Positions 47,078 through 55,376 of a DNA stretch of 64,000 nt are shown in pieces. Under the pieces are notes generated by a model. The model was not told where the DNA came from, did not search any database, and was given only the letters and a program-made list of their open reading frames with translations. Each line of letters starts with the position of its first letter. Within the stretch, counting starts at the first letter, position 1. Origin of the DNA: Farysia itapuensis (Eukaryota; Basidiomycota; Ustilaginomycetes; Ustilaginales; Ustilaginaceae); the NCBI GenBank assembly GCA_023212645.1, contig JALBYC010000009.1, positions 372,001 through 436,000 on the forward strand, read 5' to 3'. The position numbers and the translations under genes are program-made.

Positions 47078-49579
47078 CTACCTGGTGCCGCGGACGGTAA
47101 TGACTCCGTGATGGTGGTCGACGTCGTACCTCCACCCTTCTCGGTCCAGCATCTTGGCAATCGCAGGACGCAATACGGCAATTTGATGCGGCGAATGTCG
47201 ACCGACACCCGTAATGATGCGAAGCGGGGGAGGATTAAGCCCCGTACCCGGCGATGCGTACCACTTTGTCACATTTTCGCGCACAATCGACAGTCCTTCG
47301 TGCACATTGACGCCGTGAAGGTCGATAGTGTACCTGGAGGTGCTCGAAGAGCCACTGTCGTGGCCCGGCCGGACGACGCCGACCTGCCCGATCCGACGGT
47401 CGTCAACAAGAGCGCGCGACGCACGGAGACTCCAGGCGCGAGCTTTGGCATCCAGCTTGCGTGCCTCATCGGCATAGTGCCAGGCTACTCCACCTCGTCC
47501 ACCGTCTCCAGTCTTGCCACCCGTCCCGCCGCGTCCACTCTTCCACGCATTTCCGGCTTTGCGCAGGGCCTCGTCACGTCGCGCCCTGTATTCTTCTGAA
47601 ATCAGCCGGTACTCGGCCATACGCCGGAGTGGGTCGTGTGAGGAAACGTGGGTGCCAAGCCCGTACTCGGCAGCAACAGGGTCGTCGGCATCATTCATGT
47701 TGGTCGCGACAAATGCTGAAGAGGCGGGGTAGACCGATGCGATGGCGCCTCCCGACCTGAACGCGGCAGCTGCTCCTACAGCTGGGCCGGCTGCTTTGCG
47801 ACCCATAGCGTTCGAGTACATGGCCCCCGTAGACGAGCCCGTCTTAGCCGCCAATGCCGACTGCGACGGCGTAGGGAAAGCATCGCCGGCCTGCTTTGAA
47901 GCAGGATGCACAGGCACCGAGTATCCTTTTGCCTCTGCCGCTTCCGCACTCTGGACTTCAGCCGCGCCGGGTGCGTGCAAACGGCCCAAAGGATCTAACT
48001 CATCTGGCGCCTGAACAGACTCCTTGACAAGCTTGTGCAGCTGCAGTAAATCCAACGTAGCATCTTGACGCCCCTTGGTGGCCCGAAGCGCTTTGGAAGC
48101 TTCGGACGTATCCACACCTGCAATGCTTGTGATCGCATCGCATATGCTCTGTGCTGTTCCATCTGGAGCACTACCAGCTTGATCAAGACTGGACAGCGAA
48201 GGATAGCGATCTGATTCTGCTTCCAACAGTCTGGCAAAGCAGACCGCCAGCTTGAACGAAGTCGCATTGTATACCGACGTCACTTTACTCGGCTCTACAT
48301 CCAAAAGTGTAGACAGCTGCGATAGTACGGATGAGGTCAGGAGCCATTGGTTGTCCAAGACCGGCTGATCGGCGTAAGGATCGCGAGCAAACTCCTCTTC
48401 CTCGGCTGCTAGTTTGGCCGCCAAGTCGGCATCTGATAGTAAAGGGGCAGCCTTGCGAGGTCCTTCGCTGTCAGAAGTGTTGGCTTGCAGACGCTTGAGA
48501 CTCGTCTCTGTCGGTCCACCATGTCGGACGTCTGTCAGGTTGACCTTGACCGAGGCGCCACGCAGCTTGGAAGCGCTGCTCTTGCCGGCGCCCGTAGCCA
48601 ATCTCTGTTCGTCCTGCATGCGTTTGCGTGCAGCACGACGCTTTTTGCCGCGAAGCTGAGGATCTTCCGAGTGCGACGAGCTGACTCCCTTTGCAAGCGC
48701 CTCGTAGTCCAGGCCATGATGCTTTGATGCTGTCGAGTCTGTATGCGCGTTAGCTTCGGCCAACGTGGCTTGTCGGGCATCTTCGGCTTCAATGACGTCG
48801 ATCGTCATGATGGTATCAATGACAGTCTGGATGTCGCCGTGCGCGTCGCTGAGCGTCTCGCGCAGGAACGCCGGCGTTCTTCCTGGAAACGCGTGTTGGA
48901 GAAACAGGAGCGGATCAAACGAGTCCTTGTATGAAACGCCATTGACCCCAGTAGGTGCACTGGAGAAACTGTCTTTGCCCTCGGCAAATCGTGTGGGATC
49001 AATGTCATCGTTGCCAGCCATTTGGCCCAATCTGGTTCCCTCGTCTGCCTCGCGTGTCGTCAAGTCTTTCTGCAAAGCTGTGGATTTGGACAAAAGGGCG
49101 TGAGCTGGGTAGGCAGGGTCGAGTTCTGGATCCGTTTCTTCGTCCGTCAGCCGCAGGTTTTCCGGATCCTGGGCGGACGAGTCGACAAGCGACCATTCTT
49201 CGAGCAGACGCTCCACCGAGTGTATATCCGCTGGGCTTGCGGAGCGCGTTGATGTGCCCGACATGGCTGGTATGGGAGACACCGCTTCGTCTTCTTGCCC
49301 CTGATGAGCTGGATTGCGAACGGCGCCATCTGTGAGCTGGCCACCAAATTTGCGACGCCGTGAACTATTGCCGGGATTAGCACGCGGCTGTGAGGAAGAA
49401 GGCCCGGTCTGCGTTGGCGTTTCGTGATCTGGGAGTGCAGCTGCAGCTAGCGCCTCGCAAACTTTTTTGGCGCTTTGCCAGGTCTGACCTGGTTCATGAC
49501 AGATCGCGGCAACCAACGTCGTGTCAAGCGGTGGACAGAACAAGGCCGATAGCTTGCTCTGGATCTCATCTGGACTCAT
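47078..49579 (-). CDS. CUE2: CUE2-like Smr-domain endonuclease (no-go decay)
   Basis: An 833-residue protein with the domain order of yeast Cue2 and human N4BP2. A CUE ubiquitin-binding domain lies near residues 218-262 (DPLLFLQHAFPGRTPAFLRE to HGDIQTVIDTIM). A long linker follows, then a DUF1771 helical region near 655-700 (YRLISEEYRARRDEALRKAG to YADEARKLDAKARAWSLRAS). The C-terminal Smr nuclease domain spans about 750-833 (TIDLHGVNVHEGLSIVRENV, then RIITGVGRHSPH and HHHGVITVRG). Yeast Cue2 cuts mRNA in the A site of collided ribosomes. The Smr core motif (LDLHG-like, here IDLHG, and the GxGxH-like GVGRHS) is intact. The protein is longer than yeast Cue2 (443), mainly through the linker. 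The ATG at 49579 is used; the frame extends upstream without a better start. Confidence 0.88.
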   Translation of the reverse strand: MSPDEIQSKLSALFCPPLDTTLVAAICHEPGQTWQSAKKVCEALAAAALPDHETPTQTGPSSSQPRANPGNSSRRRKFGGQLTDGAVRNPAHQGQEDEAVSPIPAMSGTSTRSASPADIHSVERLLEEWSLVDSSAQDPENLRLTDEETDPELDPAYPAHALLSKSTALQKDLTTREADEGTRLGQMAGNDDIDPTRFAEGKDSFSSAPTGVNGVSYKDSFDPLLFLQHAFPGRTPAFLRETLSDAHGDIQTVIDTIMTIDVIEAEDARQATLAEANAHTDSTASKHHGLDYEALAKGVSSSHSEDPQLRGKKRRAARKRMQDEQRLATGAGKSSASKLRGASVKVNLTDVRHGGPTETSLKRLQANTSDSEGPRKAAPLLSDADLAAKLAAEEEEFARDPYADQPVLDNQWLLTSSVLSQLSTLLDVEPSKVTSVYNATSFKLAVCFARLLEAESDRYPSLSSLDQAGSAPDGTAQSICDAITSIAGVDTSEASKALRATKGRQDATLDLLQLHKLVKESVQAPDELDPLGRLHAPGAAEVQSAEAAEAKGYSVPVHPASKQAGDAFPTPSQSALAAKTGSSTGAMYSNAMGRKAAGPAVGAAAAFRSGGAIASVYPASSAFVATNMNDADDPVAAEYGLGTHVSSHDPLRRMAEYRLISEEYRARRDEALRKAGNAWKSGRGGTGGKTGDGGRGGVAWHYADEARKLDAKARAWSLRASRALVDDRRIGQVGVVRPGHDSGSSSTSRYTIDLHGVNVHEGLSIVRENVTKWYASPGTGLNPPPLRIITGVGRHSPHQIAVLRPAIAKMLDREGWRYDVDHHHGVITVRGTR

Positions 49580-49863
49580 CTTGGAGCAGCGAACACGGTG
49601 GTGGATACTAGAACGAGCATGTCGAGAAGCTCTTGTAAGCCATGAAGTTAATGCAGGTTGTACGTCACTTTTGCCAAATATTTGCCGACTTTTCTTCTCG
49701 GCGTTGTTAGAGTAGTAAACTCTCAAATTCACGGGTCGGGGCACAGGCCACGCGTGAATTGTTGGGGAGTGTTCGACCCAAGTAGCCGGGTATGGTCCGG
49801 TGTTTCAGCGATCAAAAAAACATCGTTCACGTCTACTACCATCAGGCGATCGTACTTTGGGCC

Positions 49864-50823
49864 ATGGGTTTTGCTGACCCCCTCATTAGCTGGGCACAGC
49901 CGTATGCGGATGCATATGGGATTCATCACCTTCCTCCACATCTGCCTACGCTGATTCGATCGACGCTGCTATGGTTCGCCATCCAGGCGCTCTCGTCCAA
50001 GGTCTCGCCCCTCGTCTTTCCCAAGACCTTCCGCAATCTGAGCCGCAAGACCCGGACGTCGTGGGACATTCACGTCGTGTCCATGATCCATGCTGTGATC
50101 ATTGTGCCGCTTGCTGCACGAGTCTGGTGGAAAACGCGTCAAGCCAACTCGCTGGGGTTCAAGACTCACCCCCTTGCGATTGATCGTCTGTATGGCTACG
50201 ACTGGGAGACCGCGCAAGTCTACTCGATTGCTCAAGGCTACTTCGTGTGGGACTCGGTGATCAGCATCTTGCATGAAGGTCCTGGATTCATTGCCCACGG
50301 TCTCGTTGCGCTGACGGCGTTTACGTTGGTTTATCACCCAATCTTTATGTACGACGGTATGGGGTTCCTGCTCTGGGAGCTCAGCACGCCTTTTCTCAAT
50401 ATTCACTGGTTCCTAGACAAGCTTGGCAAGACAGGATCCACTGCGCAATTGGTCAACGCCGCCTTTCTGCTCTCGAGCTACATTGGCGCCCGACTTACGT
50501 TTGGCGTGTACAACAGCTTTAGCTTTGTCAAATTCGTCGTTGCACCCAACAAGCCGCACCATCCTCCGATTCCAACCCACCTCAAGGTTTTCTACCTTAC
50601 CGGCAACGTGATTTTGAACAGTCTCAACTTTTTCTGGTTCCGCGCAATGGTCCGCGCTGTCCTCAAGCGATTCAGCGTGAAGACCGACAGCACACCCAAT
50701 GGAAGCAAAGCCAAGCTGGACCCGCAGAAAGTAGTCAAAGGCCAGCAAAAGGTGCAGCTTGGAGTCCACGGCAAAGACGACGAGGAATTCTGGCAAGAAG
50801 CCGGAGCTAAGAAGGCACAATAG
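49864..50823 (+). CDS. TLC-domain membrane protein (TLCD4/TMEM56-like)
   Basis: A 319-residue multi-pass protein with a TLC (TRAM-LAG1-CLN8) domain at about residues 60-285. Recognisable positions: TSWDIHVVSMIHAVIIVPLA, YDWETAQVYSIAQGYFVWDS, LHEGPGFIAHGLVALTAFTL, and LLWELSTPFLNIHWFLDKLG, the last a common TLC block with conserved E, P, N and H/W. It belongs to the TMEM56/TLCD4 type rather than the ceramide synthases, since the ceramide synthase Lag1p motif with its two adjacent His is not obvious. The C-terminus is Lys-rich and may keep it in the ER. Lipid sensing or transport is only a family-level guess. An in-frame ATG at 49792 would add 24 residues and cannot be excluded. Confidence 0.85.
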   Translation: MGFADPLISWAQPYADAYGIHHLPPHLPTLIRSTLLWFAIQALSSKVSPLVFPKTFRNLSRKTRTSWDIHVVSMIHAVIIVPLAARVWWKTRQANSLGFKTHPLAIDRLYGYDWETAQVYSIAQGYFVWDSVISILHEGPGFIAHGLVALTAFTLVYHPIFMYDGMGFLLWELSTPFLNIHWFLDKLGKTGSTAQLVNAAFLLSSYIGARLTFGVYNSFSFVKFVVAPNKPHHPPIPTHLKVFYLTGNVILNSLNFFWFRAMVRAVLKRFSVKTDSTPNGSKAKLDPQKVVKGQQKVQLGVHGKDDEEFWQEAGAKKAQ

Positions 50824-50878
50824 ACCCACCACTTCAACGAACGTGACAACGGGACCGATGGGTTATGGCTGCTTGGAT

Positions 50879-51766
50879 TCACTTGGGTGAGAGTAGCGTG
50901 GTTTTGAGTTTGGCGAGGAGCTGGTCTACTTCGGTAGTGTATTTCTTGGTCTCAGCCTCTACTTTCTTGTTTTCCTTATCGCCCTCGTTCTTGCCAACGA
51001 CCTTTTGGTCGATGTCTGCTTTGATCTGTTTCAGCCCAAGTTGACGGGCATTGCGGATCGAGACGCGGGCATTTTCGCAGATCTTGGTGATTTCCTTGTA
51101 CATATTTTGGCGAGTCTCTGTGGTGGGTTTGGGTACAGCGACTCTGATGACATTGGCCTCTTCCGCTGCTCCGGTCGGAGTCTGCGGTGATAGCCCAAGG
51201 TTGGCGGCGTAGATGGCCTGTTGGATTGCTTTCACGGAATCTGGATCGAAAGCGGTGACGATCAGCATACCGTCTCGTACGCCGACGGTCGCGTATTCTT
51301 GCAGAGAGTGTTTGCCGCCTTCTTTCGGCTCAATTTTGACCGAGTTGAGCAGAGATGGGTCGGCACGGCCAAACGTTCCGACCAGGGTCGAAGTGGTCGT
51401 TCGGCATCGCTCGACGGCCCGCTTCATGTTGGCGAAAATGGTGTCCATGTCGAAGTTCTCGCCTGGCAAGTCCTGATTACGTGTTGTCGTCTTGTAATCG
51501 CCCTCTTTGGCAGCCGCTTTTCCCTTGCCACCGCCCTTCCCTTTCGTCTTCATGACGGGTACATCGTCATCATCTGCTGTCTTCTCATTGGTGTTCTGCA
51601 CAGAGGATCGTTTGGATTTCCATCGACGTTGCGGTGTTGTCGATAATTGACTTTTCTGTGAATGCACGGCCCGTGGGACGAAGGTGGCTGACGTGGAGAT
51701 GGCACGAGCCAGAGGAGCAGCGCTTCTCGGTGCCGCAACTGCGACCAGACGAGCTGCGATGTTCAT
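50879..51766 (-). CDS. RRF1: Mitochondrial ribosome recycling factor
   Basis: A 295-residue protein. The N-terminus is an Arg/Ser/Ala-rich mitochondrial leader (MNIAARLVAVAAPRSAAPLARA, then SSATF- and QRRWKSKR-type segments). From about residue 105 it matches ribosome recycling factor: FDMDTIFANMKRAVERCRTT, EYATVGVRDGMLIVTAFDPD, QAIYAANLGLSPQT, IRVAVPKPTTETRQNMYKEI, and the C-terminal helix with IRNARQLGLKQIKAD. RRF splits post-termination mitoribosomes together with EF-G2. The leader plus a Lys/Gly-rich spacer of about 60 residues makes it longer than bacterial RRF (185). The frame opens 12 codons earlier at a non-ATG; the ATG at 51766 is used. Confidence 0.93.
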   Translation of the reverse strand: MNIAARLVAVAAPRSAAPLARAISTSATFVPRAVHSQKSQLSTTPQRRWKSKRSSVQNTNEKTADDDDVPVMKTKGKGGGKGKAAAKEGDYKTTTRNQDLPGENFDMDTIFANMKRAVERCRTTTSTLVGTFGRADPSLLNSVKIEPKEGGKHSLQEYATVGVRDGMLIVTAFDPDSVKAIQQAIYAANLGLSPQTPTGAAEEANVIRVAVPKPTTETRQNMYKEITKICENARVSIRNARQLGLKQIKADIDQKVVGKNEGDKENKKVEAETKKYTTEVDQLLAKLKTTLLSPK

Positions 51767-52596
51767 AGGTTCAGCTTTCAACACCCCAGTACAAAAGAGC
51801 AAAGCGGAGAATCACCATACTTTTCAGCAAAAAAGCGTCTGGAAGAACTGAATGTCTCGCTCTAACACCCTTAAACTCGGACGTTCGGCGGCACAGTGAA
51901 AAAATATTGTAGTTCAAAGTGAGTCGTTTTAATTTGAGTCTGATTGTAGTCCAGAAGTAGTGAAAACCACGTGGACTACGACTGGACTACACGTCAACTC
52001 CTTCTCAACTCCATCTCAACTCATCACAACCTCGACTCACAAACCTCGAAATTTGTTTGCGCAGACGCGATGTCAGATCAGAAAGTCGCCACAGCGTGCA
52101 ACGCGCGCAACGACGACTCAGCCCACTGTGACTTAGCCAAAGGCAAACTTAGTTCTGGTGATAAACTCTGTGACGCGCGCGACGCTCTTTCCCTTTCTAC
52201 CACCAGGACTTTTGAGAGGCTTCAACTGCGCCTTCGAAAAAGATCTTGATCCAACCTTTGTGGCTCGAATCTGGGCCGTCAAGGCATCAAAGGTAGGCAG
52301 GCTGCACTTTGTCGCAAAAAGTTGCAAGCATATAGCGGAGTGGGACGGGACTCTTAGACGTCTCTACTTGTGCACCCTCCTTCTGCACCGAAGCGTGGTC
52401 ACAAGTTGCCACTGCTTCAGCAGTCATCCTCGGCAAGCTGCCACTGTCAAAGTGAGCGCGTCAGCCCTTCATAGGCTTACTGCCAATGCTCTTTTTCGTT
52501 CACGGCAAGTATGCGTGTCTTGACTTCTCCTCAGAGACTATCTCTGTCCCCTTCCACTTTTCACTTTCTACCCATCTTGCCTCTGGCTTTCCTGCT

Positions 52597-53271
52597 GCTT
52601 CTGGACTCTGTCTATCCTCTTTCCTGTCTCCTGATCTCTTCCTTGCCATGCGTGGTATAGAAAGGGCCAAGGAGATCGGAAAGAGTGAGACAGCAGAATA
52701 GAGCAATGCTTTGGACTCTGTCTATCCTCCTTCCTGTCTTCTGATCTTTTCTTTGCCATTATGCGCATCAGAAAAGACCAAGGAGACTGGGAAGAGTGAG
52801 ACAGCAGAATAGGGCACTGTTTCAGGACTCTGTCTATCCTCATTTCGGTCTTCTGATCTCTTCCAGTCCACGAAGTGGCGCAGAAAGGGCTCAGGAAAAC
52901 GGGAAGAGTGAGACAGCAGAAAAGAGCAACGCTTCTGGACTTTGTCTATCCTTGTTTCGGTCTTCTGATCTCTTCCTTGCCATTTCGTGGTATAGAAAGG
53001 GCCAAGGGGGTTGGAAAGAGGGAGGCAGAAGAACACAGCACTGCTTCTGGACTCTGTCTATCCTCTTCTCTGCCTTCTGATCGTTCTTCGCGCCATCATG
53101 TGGTGCAAAGCGGGCTCAAGGGATCGAGAAGAGTGAGACAGAAGAAAAGAGCAGTTCTTTCTCGCTGCCTACTCCGTCTGTTCACTGCTGCTTCGCTGTC
53201 TGGACTTTGACTATTCTCTTCCTTTCTCTTTCGATCTCGTTCTTGCCTCGCGTGGTACAGAAAGGGCCACA
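52597..53271. repeat. Tandem array, six diverged copies of a ~112-bp unit
   Basis: The word GGACTCTGTCTATCC (or a one- or two-base variant) recurs at 52603, 52713, 52825, 52937, 53049 and 53202, giving periods of 110, 112, 112, 112 and 153 bp. Every unit then has a CTTCTGATC(T)CTTCC-like word, a CGTGGTATAGAAAGGG-like word and a GAAGAGTGAGACAGCAGAA-like word in the same order. The last interval is longer by a roughly 41-bp insertion. Within a unit, GATCTCTTCCTTG and CAAGGAGATC are partly complementary, so each copy could form a hairpin. Confidence 0.9.
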
Positions 53272-53272
53272 A

Positions 53273-53316
53273 GCAGAAGAAAAGCGCAAGGAAAGCAGAA
53301 GAAAAGCGCAAGGAAA
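53273..53316. repeat. Direct repeat, 22 bp x 2
   Basis: The 22-bp word starting GCAGAAGAAAAGCGCAAG occurs twice head to tail at 53273-53294 and 53295-53316, at the right end of the tandem array. Confidence 0.85.
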
Positions 53317-53871
53317 GCAGCAGTAAGAACTCAGCATAGAGCAGAAGCTCGAGTAAAAAGCAGGTAAGCAAGGATCTACCGATACGCGAACACCCAGAGC
53401 AGGCGGAACAGCCTTTCGTATACCACACTCGCAGCTGGTTGCTCCTCACGTCATGCATCTCGACGGGACTACAAAGCGATGGCCCTGCCAGAGTGGCAGG
53501 ATCGCTGAGCCGCTCATGCCTCGCCTTTCAGAGCTCATCTTACCTACATCGTGCCTACAATTGGACTACAATTAAACTACAATTGACCGTACATCGAACT
53601 GCGACTGCGTGTGACAATCTTACAATGAGCTTGATTCAGACCCGTCAATCTTGGGGCATCTAGGCGTGTGTCTGATCGTCGTTTGATCGTAGTACGATCG
53701 TAGTCTCGTTTTGGTCGTTGTAGGACAATTGGAGTCTAGTTGGAGGTCAGTCCGTAATTAGTGGGGCACACTTCAAACTCCAATCCGACTACGATTTTAC
53801 CGATTTTCCTTTTTCATTGTGTCGGCGGATCGGCGGTAGGAAATAGCCGATGCTGTCAGCCACCATCAACA

Positions 53872-55322
53872 ATGGAATACCTCACCCTTCTTCATCAGGT
53901 GTTTGTCGAGCCGCTGCTGTGCCACCTGAACCTTACCGTACCTGGGAATGGAGATCCTACGTATGGCCGCGAACAGATCCCCTACTCGGCATCCGAACAG
54001 CAACTCATCTATGCGAATCCAGCCGTCACTTCGGTCAGGCGCAAAGTTCTCATCCCATCCCACTCGCTCATCGAGTCCGGGTCGTGGGACAAGGAGAAAT
54101 GGTCCTGGGTCACGTACTACGTCTGGTCCATGCCCGATACTCATGAATCAGAGCAGCTTCACAGTGACGTAGTCATGGTTCATGGAATCAATGACTATGC
54201 TGGCAAATTGGCGCCCCATGCGCTCCACTTTATGCAGCGCGGCTTTCGCGTCATTGCCATTGACTTGCCGTCTTTCGGACGCAGTACTGGGTTGCACGGG
54301 TATCTGCCTAGTATGAAGATCAATGCTCGAGCGATGCACGCCGTGATTCTCGACGTGCGAACGTGGGACGAAGAAGAGGGTTTGCTCGGCAGCGCCGGTA
54401 GAGAACGCAAGCTGTTTGCTGAAGGTCACAGTATGGGCGCATTCACGGCTCTTTACTATGCCGCATTGTACCCCCCGCTCACCGCAGGTCCGGATGGCGG
54501 GCCTGATTTGGCCTTGAAGCAGGTTCCCAGCCAGCAATCCAGGACGATCACCGAGGAACAGGCTGTCGAGGAAGCCCTCAACGCTCATCTGCACGTCGAC
54601 AAGATCAAAAGCACCATGTCAGACGGTCAGTCTTCCATCAACGCAGACCCTGCGCCGTATCGACCATCGCTGTCGGGCGTGGCCGTTGCCGCACCCATGA
54701 TCACCATCTCGTCGCAGTCTCGACCGTCGATCGTGGTAGAGTACGTCGCCCACGCCCTCCGCTTCTTTGCCGGCAGACTACCGCTAGCAAGCGCCATCAA
54801 GGGCAAAGTATCCGACGACCCCCGTGTCGATGAAGAGTTCCAGGCAGACCCGCTGACATACAAGGGCAAAGTACGTATCAGTACCGGTCTGGCTATCCTG
54901 GACGGCATAGACGATCTCGCATCCAAAGCACATCTCATCACCTGCCCCTTGACCATCCACCACGGCGCCAACGACCGCGCCACGGACCCAAACGGCAGCA
55001 AACACTTTTTCAACAAGGTCGGCACACGAGCCGATCAGAAAAGCATCAAGATCTGGCCAGGCTACGAACATGGTGCGTTTTTTTCGCGCTGTGTAACTTT
55101 CCCTAGAGCTGGACGCTGACTAAATGCGAGATTGGTTCCGTACAGTGATGATGAAGCACGTGCACGGCATGTCCGAGCCGGACAAGAAGAAAACAGAGGT
55201 GGTTCTTAAGGAGATTGTGAGTACACGGCGATTCGGCTGCAGTAATGACGACAACAAGGCTGACCTTTGGCTCACTCCTGACACTCTAGGGCGATTGGCT
55301 TGTCGCGCAAGCACGCAAATAG
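53872..55322 (+). CDS. YJU3: Monoacylglycerol lipase-like alpha/beta hydrolase, three exons
   Basis: A 434-residue serine hydrolase of the monoglyceride lipase / S33 group, which splits monoacylglycerols in yeast (YJU3). Exons: 53872-55072, 55146-55216 and 55290-55322, with 73-nt introns (GTGCGT...CAG and GTGAGT...TAG) that I placed by frame and consensus. The catalytic triad is visible: S187 in EGHSMGAF, D368 in GANDRATDP, and H400 in GYEHVMM, which exists only after splicing of intron 1. The family block VVMVHGINDYAGKLAPHA lies near residue 103 and the lid region follows the elbow. The spliced C-terminus ends GDWLVAQARK, like other MGLs. The frame reaches upstream to 53761, but the ATG at 53872 starts the family-like N-terminus. 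It is longer than yeast YJU3 (313) because of inserts near residues 205-260. Confidence 0.88.
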
Positions 55323-55376
55323 ATCAGGGATACAGTATCACTCTAAAAGGGAATCTCATAAATGTCTATGGGAGCG

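Larger units (their letters stand above)
51767..53871. other. 2.1-kb gene-free block with tandem repeats
   Basis: The largest gene-free interval of the window. Both margins are AT-richer and carry the word ATTGTAGT(C/T): on the plus strand at 51906-51915 and 51943-51952 on the left side, and inverted (ACTACAAT) at 53565-53572 and 53576-53583 on the right side. The centre is a six-copy tandem array described separately. The longest frames inside are repeat-derived. It looks like relic or satellite-type DNA rather than a gene. Confidence 0.7.

Noticed and set aside
52597..53271. CRISPR-like array
   Set aside because: Repeats are about 112 bp, diverged and contiguous without unique spacers of constant length, and this is a eukaryotic genome.
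52568..53458. Minus-strand open frames over the tandem array, encoding repeated SEDRKEDRQSPE-like peptides
   Set aside because: They are translations of the ~112-bp repeat in different frames, change frame between copies and have no start context or conservation argument.
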